Shown here one piece after another: positions 54,035 through 61,827 of a stretch of DNA of 64,000 bases. The position numbers and the translations under genes are program-made. Under the pieces are notes generated by a model. The model did not search any database and had not been told where the DNA came from. It saw only the letters and a list, made by a program, of their open reading frames with translations. The stretch's first letter is position 1; every line of letters begins with the position of its first letter. This DNA comes from Actinomycetes bacterium (lineage in GTDB: Bacteria > Actinomycetota > Acidimicrobiia > Acidimicrobiales > RAAP-2), in contig JAJYXE010000033.1 in NCBI GenBank assembly GCA_021791145.1, forward strand, positions 51,131 through 115,130, read 5' to 3'.

Positions 54035-55456
54035 TCAGGCCATCGAGTCGAGAACCTGCTGGATCACCGCGAGCGTGGTCTCAGGGTGCAGCAACGCGAG
54101 CCGAGCGACGGGCTCGCCCTCCCAGGTCGTGGGGACGCACAGCGCGATCTGATCAGCGAGAAGCTTCGCCGACCATGCGTCATAGTCGTCTCGAGTCCAA
54201 CCCGGCCGCCGGAAGAGGATGATCGAGAGCTCGGGCTCCCGCAGGAGCTCGGTGTGGGGCGTCGCCTGGATCAGCCTGGCCGTCTCCTTGGCGGTCTCGA
54301 GCGCCGCCTCCACGGCCTCCCGGTACGCGTCGGTTCCGTGCACGGCGAGGGAGAACCACAGCGGCAAACCCCGGGGCCTGCGAGAGAGCTGGAACGCGTA
54401 GTCCGTCGGGTTCCACGGCTCGTCCCCGCCGCCGCGTCTGCCCGCGGGAGGCTGGCCGGGTGCCCGCGGCGTCGTGTGGAAGACCGCGAGGTACGCCGCG
54501 TCCTGGGTGTGCACCGCCTTGGCGAGCGACGGATCGCGGTACAAGAGCGCGGCGCAGTCGTACGGGGCGAACAGCCACTTGTGGGGGTCGATCGCGACCG
54601 AGTCGGCCTGCTCGATCCCCGCGAACCGGGTTCTCGCCACCGGGGAGAAGAGGGCCCCGCCTCCATAGGCGGCGTCGACGTGGAACCAGATGCCGCGCTC
54701 GCGGGCGACGGCGCCGGTGCTCGCGAGATCGTCGACGATCCCGGCGTTGGTGGTGCCTCCCGTCCCGACGACGGCCACTACCGGGCCGCCGCCGTCGCCG
54801 CGTGCGGCGTCGAGGGCCACCTCGAGGCACGAGCCGGTGAGACGGTGGTCGGGCGTCGGCACGACGAGCAGGTCCGCGCCGAGGATGTGGATCGCTTTGA
54901 TGACAGACGAGTGCGCCTCGGCACTCACGGCGACCCGGGGCCGTACCCCGGGAGGGGAGGCTGCCATCGGGCCGTTGGGGGCGTAGGCGGTGTCCCGGGC
55001 GACGAGCAGTGCCGACAGGTTGGCCGCCGATCCGCCCGATACGAACGTGCCCCCGGCCTCGGGAGGGAGTCCCGCCAGCTCCGCGAGCACGCCGATTGCC
55101 TGATTCTCTGCGGCCACCGCCCCGGCGGCAAGGAGCCACGACGTCCCGTTGAGCGACGAGCAGGAGACGACCATGTCGAAGAGGAGGGCGGCCTTGGTCG
55201 GCGCGGCCGGAATGAACGAGAGGAACCGGGGGCTGTCGATTGAGACGACCGCGGTCGACAGGGACGACGCGAACAGGTCGAGAACCTTCTGAGGGTCGTT
55301 GCCAGCCGGGCCGATGATGCCGTCGAGCATGCCGCTGAAGTCGGTCGCGTACCCGCCGTAGTCGAGGGGCACCGGATCGAGCTCAAGCCGCTCCCTGCAG
55401 TAGGAGAGCACGAGGTCGGTCGTGCGCTCGTCGAAGACGAACATCGGGTTGCGCAT
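54035..55456 (-). CDS. Group II PLP-dependent decarboxylase (aromatic-L-amino-acid decarboxylase-like)
   Basis: The 473-residue enzyme shows PRFLSFIPAAPTKAALLFDM, SWLLAAGAVAAENQAIGVLAELAGLP, GTFVSGGSAANLSALLVARD, VAVSAEAHSSVIKAIHILGADLL, GTGGTTNAGIVDDL, HVDAAYGGGALFS and the PLP lysine 293 in IDPHKWLFAPYDCAALLYRD. This layout fits aromatic amino acid, histidine or glutamate-type group II decarboxylases; the aromatic class is the best guess. The neighbouring homoprotocatechuate genes would fit an aromatic amine source such as tyramine or dopamine, which is inference. It is divergent from the flavoprotein gene, with a 19-bp repeat array between. Confidence 0.88.
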   Translation of the reverse strand: MRNPMFVFDERTTDLVLSYCRERLELDPVPLDYGGYATDFSGMLDGIIGPAGNDPQKVLDLFASSLSTAVVSIDSPRFLSFIPAAPTKAALLFDMVVSCSSLNGTSWLLAAGAVAAENQAIGVLAELAGLPPEAGGTFVSGGSAANLSALLVARDTAYAPNGPMAASPPGVRPRVAVSAEAHSSVIKAIHILGADLLVVPTPDHRLTGSCLEVALDAARGDGGGPVVAVVGTGGTTNAGIVDDLASTGAVARERGIWFHVDAAYGGGALFSPVARTRFAGIEQADSVAIDPHKWLFAPYDCAALLYRDPSLAKAVHTQDAAYLAVFHTTPRAPGQPPAGRRGGGDEPWNPTDYAFQLSRRPRGLPLWFSLAVHGTDAYREAVEAALETAKETARLIQATPHTELLREPELSIILFRRPGWTRDDYDAWSAKLLADQIALCVPTTWEGEPVARLALLHPETTLAVIQQVLDSMA

Positions 55457-55488
55457 GAGCAGAGCTTCGCGCCGGCCGCTCTCCGTGG

Positions 55489-55602
55489 TGTAGCCGACCC
55501 CCCGAGGTGTAGCCGACCCCCCGAGGTGTAGCCGACCCCCCGAGGTGTAGCCGACCCTCAGAGGTGTAGCCGACCCCCCGAGGTGTAGCCGACCCCTCGC
55601 AA
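55489..55602. repeat. Six 19-bp tandem repeats between the decarboxylase and flavoprotein genes
   Basis: Six copies with a strict 19-bp period, TGTAGCCGACCCCCCGAGG, one with CTCAGAGG. The array fills most of the 171-bp divergent promoter region and ends 14 bp before the flavoprotein's -10 box. Confidence 0.95.
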
Positions 55603-55615
55603 ACGTCATTGGCTC

Positions 55616-55621
55616 TAGCCT
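55616..55621 (+). promoter_or_regulatory. -10 element TAGCCT, leaderless promoter of the flavoprotein gene
   Basis: TAGCCT ends 6 nt before the ATG at 55628, directly downstream of the 19-bp repeats. Confidence 0.5.
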
Positions 55622-55627
55622 CATGGA

Positions 55628-56983
55628 ATGCGCTTCGTGATCCTCGGCGGCGGGCCGGCAGGCACTCAGGCGGCAACCTACGCGGCACGCCTCGGGGTCG
55701 AGGTGACCCTTGTGGAGCGCGACGTGATCGGCGGCGCGGCAGACATGTGGGACTGCGTGCCCTCGAAGGCGATGATCGCAACGGGCGGTGCGATGTCGTT
55801 CCTCGACCGCAGCCACGGGATGGGCCTCTCTCCTGTCCTTCCTAGCCTCGACCTCGAACGACTCCGCGAGCGGATCGAGTCGATCACGGCGAGGCTCGGG
55901 AAGGCGACCGAGACCATCCTGTCGAGCCAGGACGTCCGCCTCATTCGCGGCGAAGGGCGTCTGGCCGGGCCGCACACGGTGATCGTGGACACGCCCGACG
56001 GACCTGCCGAGCTCGACGCCGACGCCATCCTGCTGTCCACCGGCAGCCGGCCGCGGATCCCCGACTGGGCGCCGATCGACGGCGACCGGGTGCTCATCAC
56101 GCGCGACGCGTACCCCCCCAAGGAGCTGCCCCGTCACCTTGTCGTGATCGGTTCGGGGGTGACCGGCGTCGAGTTCGTGCACATGTTCTCTTCGCTCGGC
56201 TCCGAGGTGACCCTGATCGTCAGCCGCCAGCAGGTCCTGCCCAGCAAGGACCCCGAGGTCGCAGCCGTGCTCGAAGAGGACTTCCTCCGACGCGGTGTCA
56301 GGCTCATGAAGGGTGCGCGGGCGATGGAGATCGAGCGCACCGCAGACGGCGTCGCCGTCCGCTGCGACGACGGCCGCGTCGCCAGCGGATCGCATGCGCT
56401 TCTGGCGATCGGCTCGGTGCCCAATTCGGATCGCTTGGCGCTGGACACCGCCGGCGTGGAGGTCGACGACCACGGCTACGTGCCGGTGAACCACCACTGT
56501 CAGACCAACGTGCCCCACATCTACGCTGCGGGCGACTTGTCCGGAAAGCTCCCACTGTCCTCGGTCGCGACGATGCAGGGTCGCAAGATCGCGGAGCACG
56601 TCGTGATCGGGCATACGGTCTCCCATCGCCACCTCAACTACGACAAGGCTGCCTCCGCTATTTTCACCGAGCCGGAGATCGCCGACGTGGGGCTCGCGGA
56701 AGCCGATGCCTTCGCGGAGGGGCGGAAGATCCGTGTCACGAAGGTGCCGTTCGCCGCCACCGCCAAAGCGCTGATCAACGACGACGCACGCGGCTTCGTG
56801 AAGATCATCTCGGACCCGGCGACCGGTGTGGTGCTCGGAGGCTCGATCGTGGGGCAGCACGCAGCAGAGCTCATCTCGGTCATCGCGCTCGCTGTTACGA
56901 CCGGGCTGCGGGTGCAGGACATCGTCGAAAGCATGCTCGTGCACCCGACGCTCGCGGAGGCGATCGCCGAGGCCGCGGAGTAA
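55628..56983 (+). CDS. Lpd-like NAD(P)H flavoprotein (LpdA/quinone-reductase type, no redox disulfide)
   Basis: The 451-residue protein has the FAD motif FVILGGGPAGTQAATYAA, an NAD motif VVIGSGVTGVEFVHMF, a second FAD contact HIYAAGDLSG and a dimerisation domain (FTEPEIADVG to MLVHPTLAEAI). Active dihydrolipoamide dehydrogenases have GGTCxxxGCxPSK; this one reads GGAADMWDCVPSK, so the first redox cysteine is missing. The C-terminal HPHPT reads VHPT. It therefore resembles mycobacterial LpdA (Rv3303c), an NAD(P)H:quinone reductase-type relative, rather than a true dihydrolipoamide dehydrogenase. It is transcribed alone with a leaderless start. Confidence 0.87.
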   Translation: MRFVILGGGPAGTQAATYAARLGVEVTLVERDVIGGAADMWDCVPSKAMIATGGAMSFLDRSHGMGLSPVLPSLDLERLRERIESITARLGKATETILSSQDVRLIRGEGRLAGPHTVIVDTPDGPAELDADAILLSTGSRPRIPDWAPIDGDRVLITRDAYPPKELPRHLVVIGSGVTGVEFVHMFSSLGSEVTLIVSRQQVLPSKDPEVAAVLEEDFLRRGVRLMKGARAMEIERTADGVAVRCDDGRVASGSHALLAIGSVPNSDRLALDTAGVEVDDHGYVPVNHHCQTNVPHIYAAGDLSGKLPLSSVATMQGRKIAEHVVIGHTVSHRHLNYDKAASAIFTEPEIADVGLAEADAFAEGRKIRVTKVPFAATAKALINDDARGFVKIISDPATGVVLGGSIVGQHAAELISVIALAVTTGLRVQDIVESMLVHPTLAEAIAEAAE

Positions 56984-57002
56984 CCCCGGGGCGGGTGTCG
57001 GC

Positions 57003-57083
57003 GTACCGGCCCGGCCCGCACGGCCCGGCCCGCACGGCCCGGCCCGGCCCGCACGGCCCGCACGGCCCGGCCCGGCCCGCACG
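57003..57083. repeat. Repeats of GGCCCGCACGGCCC after the flavoprotein gene
   Basis: About 80 bp of CGGCCCGGCCCGCACGGCCC-type units with 10- and 15-bp steps at the convergent end of the flavoprotein and the acetoacetate-decarboxylase-like gene. GGCCCG/CGGGCC palindromes here could also fold as a bidirectional terminator. Confidence 0.88.
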
Positions 57084-57125
57084 GCATTGCCCTCTCCGAG
57101 CGAAGCGGCGCGGAGCGAGCGGCGC

Positions 57126-57923
57126 TCAGGGCTCGAGGGTGGTCCCGCCTGCGAAGGTGGTGCCGACGCTGCGCCAGTAGCCGCCGATCATCTCGACTGG
57201 GGCGATCCTGGTGAGCTCTTCCACCGGAGAGTCGTACAGCTCCAGCTCGGCGTCACCGCGGAATGCCGGACCGAGCTCCACATCCACTCCGCGCATCGTC
57301 ACCACGTCGGAGAGGGAGTCGGTGCCGTCGGACTCGATGCGGGGCATCCAGCGGTGGTGGAGCATCGGCAGCGCGTTGACGAACCCCGCTTCGTTCGAGG
57401 GTCCGGTGATGGTGAACCGCGCGCTGGCCAGCCGGCGGTCGTAGGCGGCGAGCGTCGCCCCGAACTTTCCGCCCGGCTCGAGCCGCGGGCCCGCCCTCCC
57501 TACCGTCACCGGCCGGGTGAGGTGCACCGATCCGAGCTTCTTCGGGTAGCCCTGGAGGTGGCCGCGCACCATAGCGAAGTCCTTGTCGACCCAGATGTAC
57601 ACGCAGCGCGACCACAGCTGGTCGCGGTAGCGGCACCGCACGACGAAGAAGGCTTCCTTGTACTGCAGCCGTACAGGGTCGAGCACCTCCTCGAAGGTGT
57701 CCGAGCACGACTGCCAGTCGGCGACCACGAAGGCCACGGCCCCGGGGTCCTCGTCATCTCGTGGCCGCGCGAGCGGGTCGGGAAGGAGCTCGGCCACCGC
57801 TGCGGGGTCCGTGCGGTACTCGATCGTGAGCAGGTCGCCGGAGTAGTGCCACGGCGGTGGGGGGAGGAGCGACGACTTGCCGGTCGCCGAGCGGGGGAAG
57901 AGGAAGCCGTTGAGCCGGGCCAC
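57126..57923 (-). CDS. Acetoacetate-decarboxylase-family protein
   Basis: The 265-residue protein follows the ADC fold: LTIEYRTDPAAVAELLPDPL, a YKEAFFVVRCRY strand, CVYIWVDKDFAMVRGHLQGYPKKLGSVHLTR with the Schiff-base lysine in GYPKKL, and EAGFVNALPMLHHRWMPRIE. Classic ADC decarboxylates acetoacetate; relatives catalyse aldol or dehydration reactions with other keto acids. Position next to a homoprotocatechuate pathway suggests a keto-acid substrate from ring cleavage, which is inference. GTG 57923 has TACGGT 6 nt upstream and is divergent from the hpaG-like gene, only 23 nt away. Confidence 0.86.
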   Translation of the reverse strand: MARLNGFLFPRSATGKSSLLPPPPWHYSGDLLTIEYRTDPAAVAELLPDPLARPRDDEDPGAVAFVVADWQSCSDTFEEVLDPVRLQYKEAFFVVRCRYRDQLWSRCVYIWVDKDFAMVRGHLQGYPKKLGSVHLTRPVTVGRAGPRLEPGGKFGATLAAYDRRLASARFTITGPSNEAGFVNALPMLHHRWMPRIESDGTDSLSDVVTMRGVDVELGPAFRGDAELELYDSPVEELTRIAPVEMIGGYWRSVGTTFAGGTTLEP

Positions 57924-57929
57924 GCTCGT

Positions 57930-57939
57930 ACCGTATCGT
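57930..57939. promoter_or_regulatory. Overlapping divergent -10 elements between the ADC-like and hpaG-like genes
   Basis: On the plus strand TATCGT (57934-57939) ends 7 nt before GTG 57947. On the minus strand TACGGT (57935-57930) ends 6 nt before GTG 57923. The two hexamers share two bases, so the 23 bp between the start codons hold both promoters. Confidence 0.55.
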
Positions 57940-57946
57940 GCCCGTC

Positions 57947-58792
57947 GTGCACACTCGCCGGATCCTGCTCGACGGCGTGACGACCGAGATGCGCATGGAG
58001 GGCGACCTCCTCGTGTCCGCCGATGGGCGGTCGGTGCCCTCCGACGCGGCGGTCCACCTCCCGCCGTGCACCCCCACCAAGGTGCTCTGCGTCCATCTCA
58101 ACTACCGCAGCCGGGTCGACGAGTTCATGATCGCACTCGGGTCTACGCCGACGTACTTCCACAAGCCGGTCTCCGCCCTGAACGCGCACGGTGGGGACGT
58201 CGTGCGGCCCGAGGGCTGTCGGTGGCTCAACTACGAGGGGGAGATCGCAATCGTCATCGGTGCGACGTGCCGCAACGTCGGACCCGACGACGCGGACGCC
58301 TACATCGCCGGCTACACGGTTGCCAACGACTTCGGGCTGCACGACTTCCGGGACACCGACGCCGGGTCGATGCTGCGCGTGAAGGGATCTGACACGCTCT
58401 GCCCGCTCGGCCCCGGGCTGGTCGGGGGATGGGACTTCCGCCACAAGTCGATCGAGACGACCGTCAACGGGCGGACCGTGCAGGCAGGCTCCACCGACGA
58501 GATGCTCTGGGACATGCACTACCTCGTCGCCGACCTCGCGAGGACGATCACGCTCGTGCCTGGCGACGTGATCCTCTCGGGCACCCCTGCAGGCTCGCGT
58601 CCGGTCGTCCCCGGTGACGTGGTCTCAGTGACCGTCGAGGGCCTCGGGACGCTCACCAACACCATCGTCGCCGGTCCCGCCCCCGTACGCAGCGACGTGG
58701 GCGCGCAGCCGTCCTCCTCCGAGGAGGTGGTCTCGACGGCGCTCGGCGGCGACTGGGAATTCCGCGGCGTGCGACCGCCGCGCAAGGGTTAG
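57947..58792 (+). CDS. hpaG: Fumarylacetoacetate hydrolase-family protein, HpaG/HpcE-like
   Basis: The 281-residue FAH-fold protein carries KVLCVHLNYRSRVDEF, FHKPVSALNAHGGDVVRP, NYEGEIAIVIGATCRNV (metal-binding Glu pair), AYIAGYTVANDFGLHDFRD, RVKGSDTLCPLGPGLV and PGDVILSGTPAG. This matches the halves of E. coli HpaG, which decarboxylates and isomerises the ring-cleavage product of homoprotocatechuate. The unusual replacement of the second loop arginine (SMLRVKGSD) leaves substrate open. It is first of an operon with hpaE-like, a glutamine-synthetase-like gene and hpaD. The start at 57947 is set by TATCGT 7 nt upstream. Confidence 0.85.
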   Translation: MHTRRILLDGVTTEMRMEGDLLVSADGRSVPSDAAVHLPPCTPTKVLCVHLNYRSRVDEFMIALGSTPTYFHKPVSALNAHGGDVVRPEGCRWLNYEGEIAIVIGATCRNVGPDDADAYIAGYTVANDFGLHDFRDTDAGSMLRVKGSDTLCPLGPGLVGGWDFRHKSIETTVNGRTVQAGSTDEMLWDMHYLVADLARTITLVPGDVILSGTPAGSRPVVPGDVVSVTVEGLGTLTNTIVAGPAPVRSDVGAQPSSSEEVVSTALGGDWEFRGVRPPRKG

Positions 58793-58825
58793 CGTTCGAG
58801 ACCAGGGAGGACGTGGAGAGACCGC

Positions 58826-60292
58826 ATGGCACGAGTCGCAGGCGTCGAGGTCTCCCTCGACCACTACATCGGGGGTGAGCGCGTCGCGTCCGACGATCGC
58901 TTCGAGGACGTGAGCCCGATCGACGAGCACGTGCTCGGCGAGGTGGCGCGGGGAGGGAGGGACGAAGCGCGTCTGGCCGTGGACGCGGCGACGGCCGCCT
59001 TCGAGAAGTGGGGAGAGACCCCACCTGCCGACCGCGCCGCCGTGCTGCACCGCATCGCAGACGGAGTCGAGGCTCGCATCCCGGCCTTGAGCGCGGTGGA
59101 GACCGAGGACAACGGCGCCCTGCTTCGCTCGCACCTGCGCGGTGTCATGCCGCGGGTCGCGCACAACTTCCGCTTCTTCGCCGATCGGCTGCTCCAGCTC
59201 CGTCACGACGACTTCGAGACCCGTGGTCACCGCAACCACGTGACCTGGGACCCTGCCGGCGTCGCGGTGCTGGTGACGCCCTGGAACGCGCCGCTCATGC
59301 TGGCCACCTGGAAGGTCGCTCCGGCCCTGGCCGCCGGTGACACCGTCGTGCTCAAGCCGGCAGAGTGGTCGCCACTGACCGCGTCTCTCCTCGCGGACAT
59401 CGCTGCGGAAGCGGGATTGCCGCCTGGAGTGTTGAACGTCGTCCAGGGGATCGGCGAGGAGGTGGGCGACGCGCTCGTCTCGGATCCCCGCGTGGCGCGT
59501 ATCAGCTTCACCGGCTCGGGGTCAACGGCGCGGGCGATCGCCGCGCGGGCGGCGGCGAACCTCGTTCCTGTGAGCTTCGAGCTCGGCGGGAAGTCGCCCC
59601 TCGTGGTGCTGGGGGATGCCGACATGGACCTGGCGGTGCGCCTTGCGATCGAGCAGTACGACAACGCGGGCCAGGTCTGCCTCGCCGGGACGAGGCTGCT
59701 CGTCGACTCTGCGATCGCCGAGGAGTTCACCGAGCGGCTGCTGTCAGGGATCGCGTCGCTTCGCCAGGGCGATCCGCGCCTCTTCGACACCGACATCGGC
59801 CCCCAGATCACTCGTGCGCACTTCGAACGGATCGACGGGTTCGTGCGGCGCGCGGTGTCCGACGGTGCCGAGGTGCTCTCGGGCGGCGGTCCCAACTCCG
59901 CGCTCGGCGGCCTCTACTACCTCCCAACGCTGATCGGCGGTGCGAAGGAAGGTTCGGAGATCCTGACCGAGGAGGTGTTCGGACCGGTCCTCACGATCCA
60001 GACCTTTGACTCCGACGACGAAGCCGTGGCGATGGCGAACTCGACCCGCTTCGGGCTCGCCGCCACGATCGTGTCGTCCGACGACTCCCGTGCTGGACGC
60101 GTCGCAGCACGAGTCGTCGCCGGGACGGTGTGGGTGAATTGCTTCTACGTCCGCGATCTGCGCGCCCCCTTCGGCGGCTCTCGCGAGTCTGGCATTGGAC
60201 GCGAGGGCGGCAACTGGAGCTTCGACTTCTACTGTGACGTGAAGGACACTGTGTTCGCGCCGAGCGCGAGCAAGGGGGGAGAAGGCTTATGA
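58826..60292 (+). CDS. hpaE: Aldehyde dehydrogenase, 5-carboxymethyl-2-hydroxymuconate semialdehyde type
   Basis: The 488-residue NAD-dependent dehydrogenase has VTPWNAPLMLATWKVAPALAAGDTVVLKPAEWSPL, FTGSGSTARAIAARAAANLVPVSFELGGKSPLVV with the active Glu, NAGQVCLAGTRLLV with the catalytic Cys, EEVFGPVLTI, and GGSRESGIGREGG near the end. Context (extradiol dioxygenase and FAH-family genes) points to HpaE, which oxidises the ring-cleavage semialdehyde. Amine-derived aldehydes are an alternative given the adjacent glutamine-synthetase-like gene. Its stop overlaps the next ATG by 4 nt. Confidence 0.88.
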   Translation: MARVAGVEVSLDHYIGGERVASDDRFEDVSPIDEHVLGEVARGGRDEARLAVDAATAAFEKWGETPPADRAAVLHRIADGVEARIPALSAVETEDNGALLRSHLRGVMPRVAHNFRFFADRLLQLRHDDFETRGHRNHVTWDPAGVAVLVTPWNAPLMLATWKVAPALAAGDTVVLKPAEWSPLTASLLADIAAEAGLPPGVLNVVQGIGEEVGDALVSDPRVARISFTGSGSTARAIAARAAANLVPVSFELGGKSPLVVLGDADMDLAVRLAIEQYDNAGQVCLAGTRLLVDSAIAEEFTERLLSGIASLRQGDPRLFDTDIGPQITRAHFERIDGFVRRAVSDGAEVLSGGGPNSALGGLYYLPTLIGGAKEGSEILTEEVFGPVLTIQTFDSDDEAVAMANSTRFGLAATIVSSDDSRAGRVAARVVAGTVWVNCFYVRDLRAPFGGSRESGIGREGGNWSFDFYCDVKDTVFAPSASKGGEGL

Positions 60293-61587
60293 GCGCAAGG
60301 AACGGCCCCGACTACGAACGCATCAGGGTGCTGTGGCCGGATCACCTCGGGCTCGCCCGCGGCAAGTACGTGCCCCCGGAGCAGCTCGGGCGCGTCCGGC
60401 ACTGCACGGGGACCTGGGCGTTGGGCTACAGCCGGGAGATGGTGCCGGGAGCCCCGGGCTCCCACTTCTTTGAGGGCCTTCCCGACATGGATGCCGATGT
60501 GGACCTCTCGGAGGTCCGCCCCGGTTGGGAGGAGAGCACCGGCGTCGTGGTCGCCGATCTCGTCGAGCACGGGGAGCCCGTAGCGGTCGCGCCGAGAAGC
60601 GCGCTGCGCCGAGCCATCGCTGCATGGGAGCAGCGCGGCTACCTGCCCGAGGTGGGCATCGAGCTCGAGGCCTACCTGCTCGAGCCCGACGGGTCGGGAG
60701 GATGGCGACCGCTCGATACGCCCGGCGCGTTCGTCTACGGCACCGGGACCGCCGTCGATCCGCTCGGCGTGATCGACGAGATCTGGGAGGTCGCCGGTCG
60801 CAGCGGCCTGCCCATGGAGGCTGTCAACAGCGAGTACGACACGCCGCAATTCGAGTTTACGCTCGCCCACCGAAACGCGCTGGAAGCCGCAGACGACGCG
60901 TTCCTCTTCAAGGTGCTGGCTCGGGAGGTGGCGCAGCGCCACGGCCTGCTCCTCACCTTCATGGGCAAGCCTTTCTCGGACCGGGGCGGCAGCGGCCTGC
61001 ACGTGAATTTCAGCCTCTTGCGCACCGATGGATCCAACGCCTTCGACGACCCCGGAGCCGACGATGGCATGTCCGCTCTCGCGAAGTCCTGCATCGCCGG
61101 CCTCGTCGAGCACCACGAAGCGCTCGCAGGGCTGCTCGCGCCCACGGTGAACGCCTACAAGCGGCTCGTGCCCGGGCTGCTCTCCGGCTGCTTCGCCAAC
61201 TGGGGCCACGACCACCGGTGCACGACGGTGCGGGTGCCACCCGAACGCGGCAGCGGTGCGCGACTCGAGCACCGGCTCGCTGATGGCGCCGCGGTGGTCC
61301 ACACGGCCATTGCCGCCGCGCTCCAGGCTGCGCTCCTCGGGGTGGCCGACCAGCTCGAGTGCCCGCCCCCGGAGAGCTCCGACGGGCTCGAGAGCTCCGA
61401 CAGCGGGCGGTGCGTGCCGCCGGACCTCGCGAGCGCGCTCGACGTGCTCGAGGCGGACAAGGCGCTCTGCGAGGCGGTGGGATCAGAGCTAGTGGCGTTG
61501 CACCTCGCGATCAAGCGTGCGGAGTGGGACAGGTTCCGGCGGGCCACGACCGATTGGGAGCTGCGCGAGTACCTGCCGTTCCTCTGA
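60289..61587 (+). CDS. Glutamine-synthetase-like gamma-glutamyl-amine ligase
   Basis: The 432-residue protein shows the GS catalytic core: IELEAYLLEPDG (metal Glu), VNSEYDTPQFEFTLAHRNALEAADDAFLFKVLAREVA, FMGKPFSDRGGSGLHVNFSL (His/Gly nucleotide region), NAYKRLVPG and the RLEHRLADGAA arginine motif. The size and divergence fit PuuA, IpuC or AtdA1/TdnQ-type enzymes that gamma-glutamylate polyamines, isopropylamine or aniline, rather than ammonia-assimilating GlnA; the adenylylation loop is absent. It sits between hpaE and hpaD, overlapping hpaE by 4 nt, so it is part of the aromatic operon. A possible substrate is an aromatic amine. Confidence 0.85.
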   Translation: MSARNGPDYERIRVLWPDHLGLARGKYVPPEQLGRVRHCTGTWALGYSREMVPGAPGSHFFEGLPDMDADVDLSEVRPGWEESTGVVVADLVEHGEPVAVAPRSALRRAIAAWEQRGYLPEVGIELEAYLLEPDGSGGWRPLDTPGAFVYGTGTAVDPLGVIDEIWEVAGRSGLPMEAVNSEYDTPQFEFTLAHRNALEAADDAFLFKVLAREVAQRHGLLLTFMGKPFSDRGGSGLHVNFSLLRTDGSNAFDDPGADDGMSALAKSCIAGLVEHHEALAGLLAPTVNAYKRLVPGLLSGCFANWGHDHRCTTVRVPPERGSGARLEHRLADGAAVVHTAIAAALQAALLGVADQLECPPPESSDGLESSDSGRCVPPDLASALDVLEADKALCEAVGSELVALHLAIKRAEWDRFRRATTDWELREYLPFL

Positions 61588-61827
61588 TTTGCCGTTCGCC
61601 CTGGTCCGGCTGGTCGGTCGGTCCGTTGGCCGGCTGGTCGGCTGGTCGGTCGGTCCGTTGGCCGGCTGGTCGGCTGGTCGGCTGGTCGGCCTGGTCGGCT
61701 GGCCGGCTGTGCGATTCCGTCGGCGACCAGCGACGGTGGTCGGCCGGCGGCAACACGGAGGCGCGAGGTCGTGCGCAACACGAATGCAGGGGGGACGGGC
61801 GAATACGGACCGACTGGAGGTGAGCAG
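61588..61827 (+). repeat. Repeat-filled gap between the GS-like gene and hpaD
   Basis: From about 61605 to 61705 the sequence is GGCTGGTCGGTCGGTCCGTTGGCC and shorter GGCTGGTCGG units of 8-10 bp, partly in 40-bp higher-order copies. The last 120 bp contain no gene; the hpaD ribosome binding site GGAGGTGA lies at 61816-61823. Confidence 0.88.

Noticed and set aside
55489..55602. Possible CRISPR array in the 19-bp repeats
   Set aside because: Units abut one another without spacers.
55457..57082. Minus-strand frame joined upstream to the PLP decarboxylase, giving a 1015-residue protein
   Set aside because: The part upstream of 55456 is a shadow of the flavoprotein gene and runs through a 19-bp repeat; the decarboxylase begins normally at MRNPMFVF.
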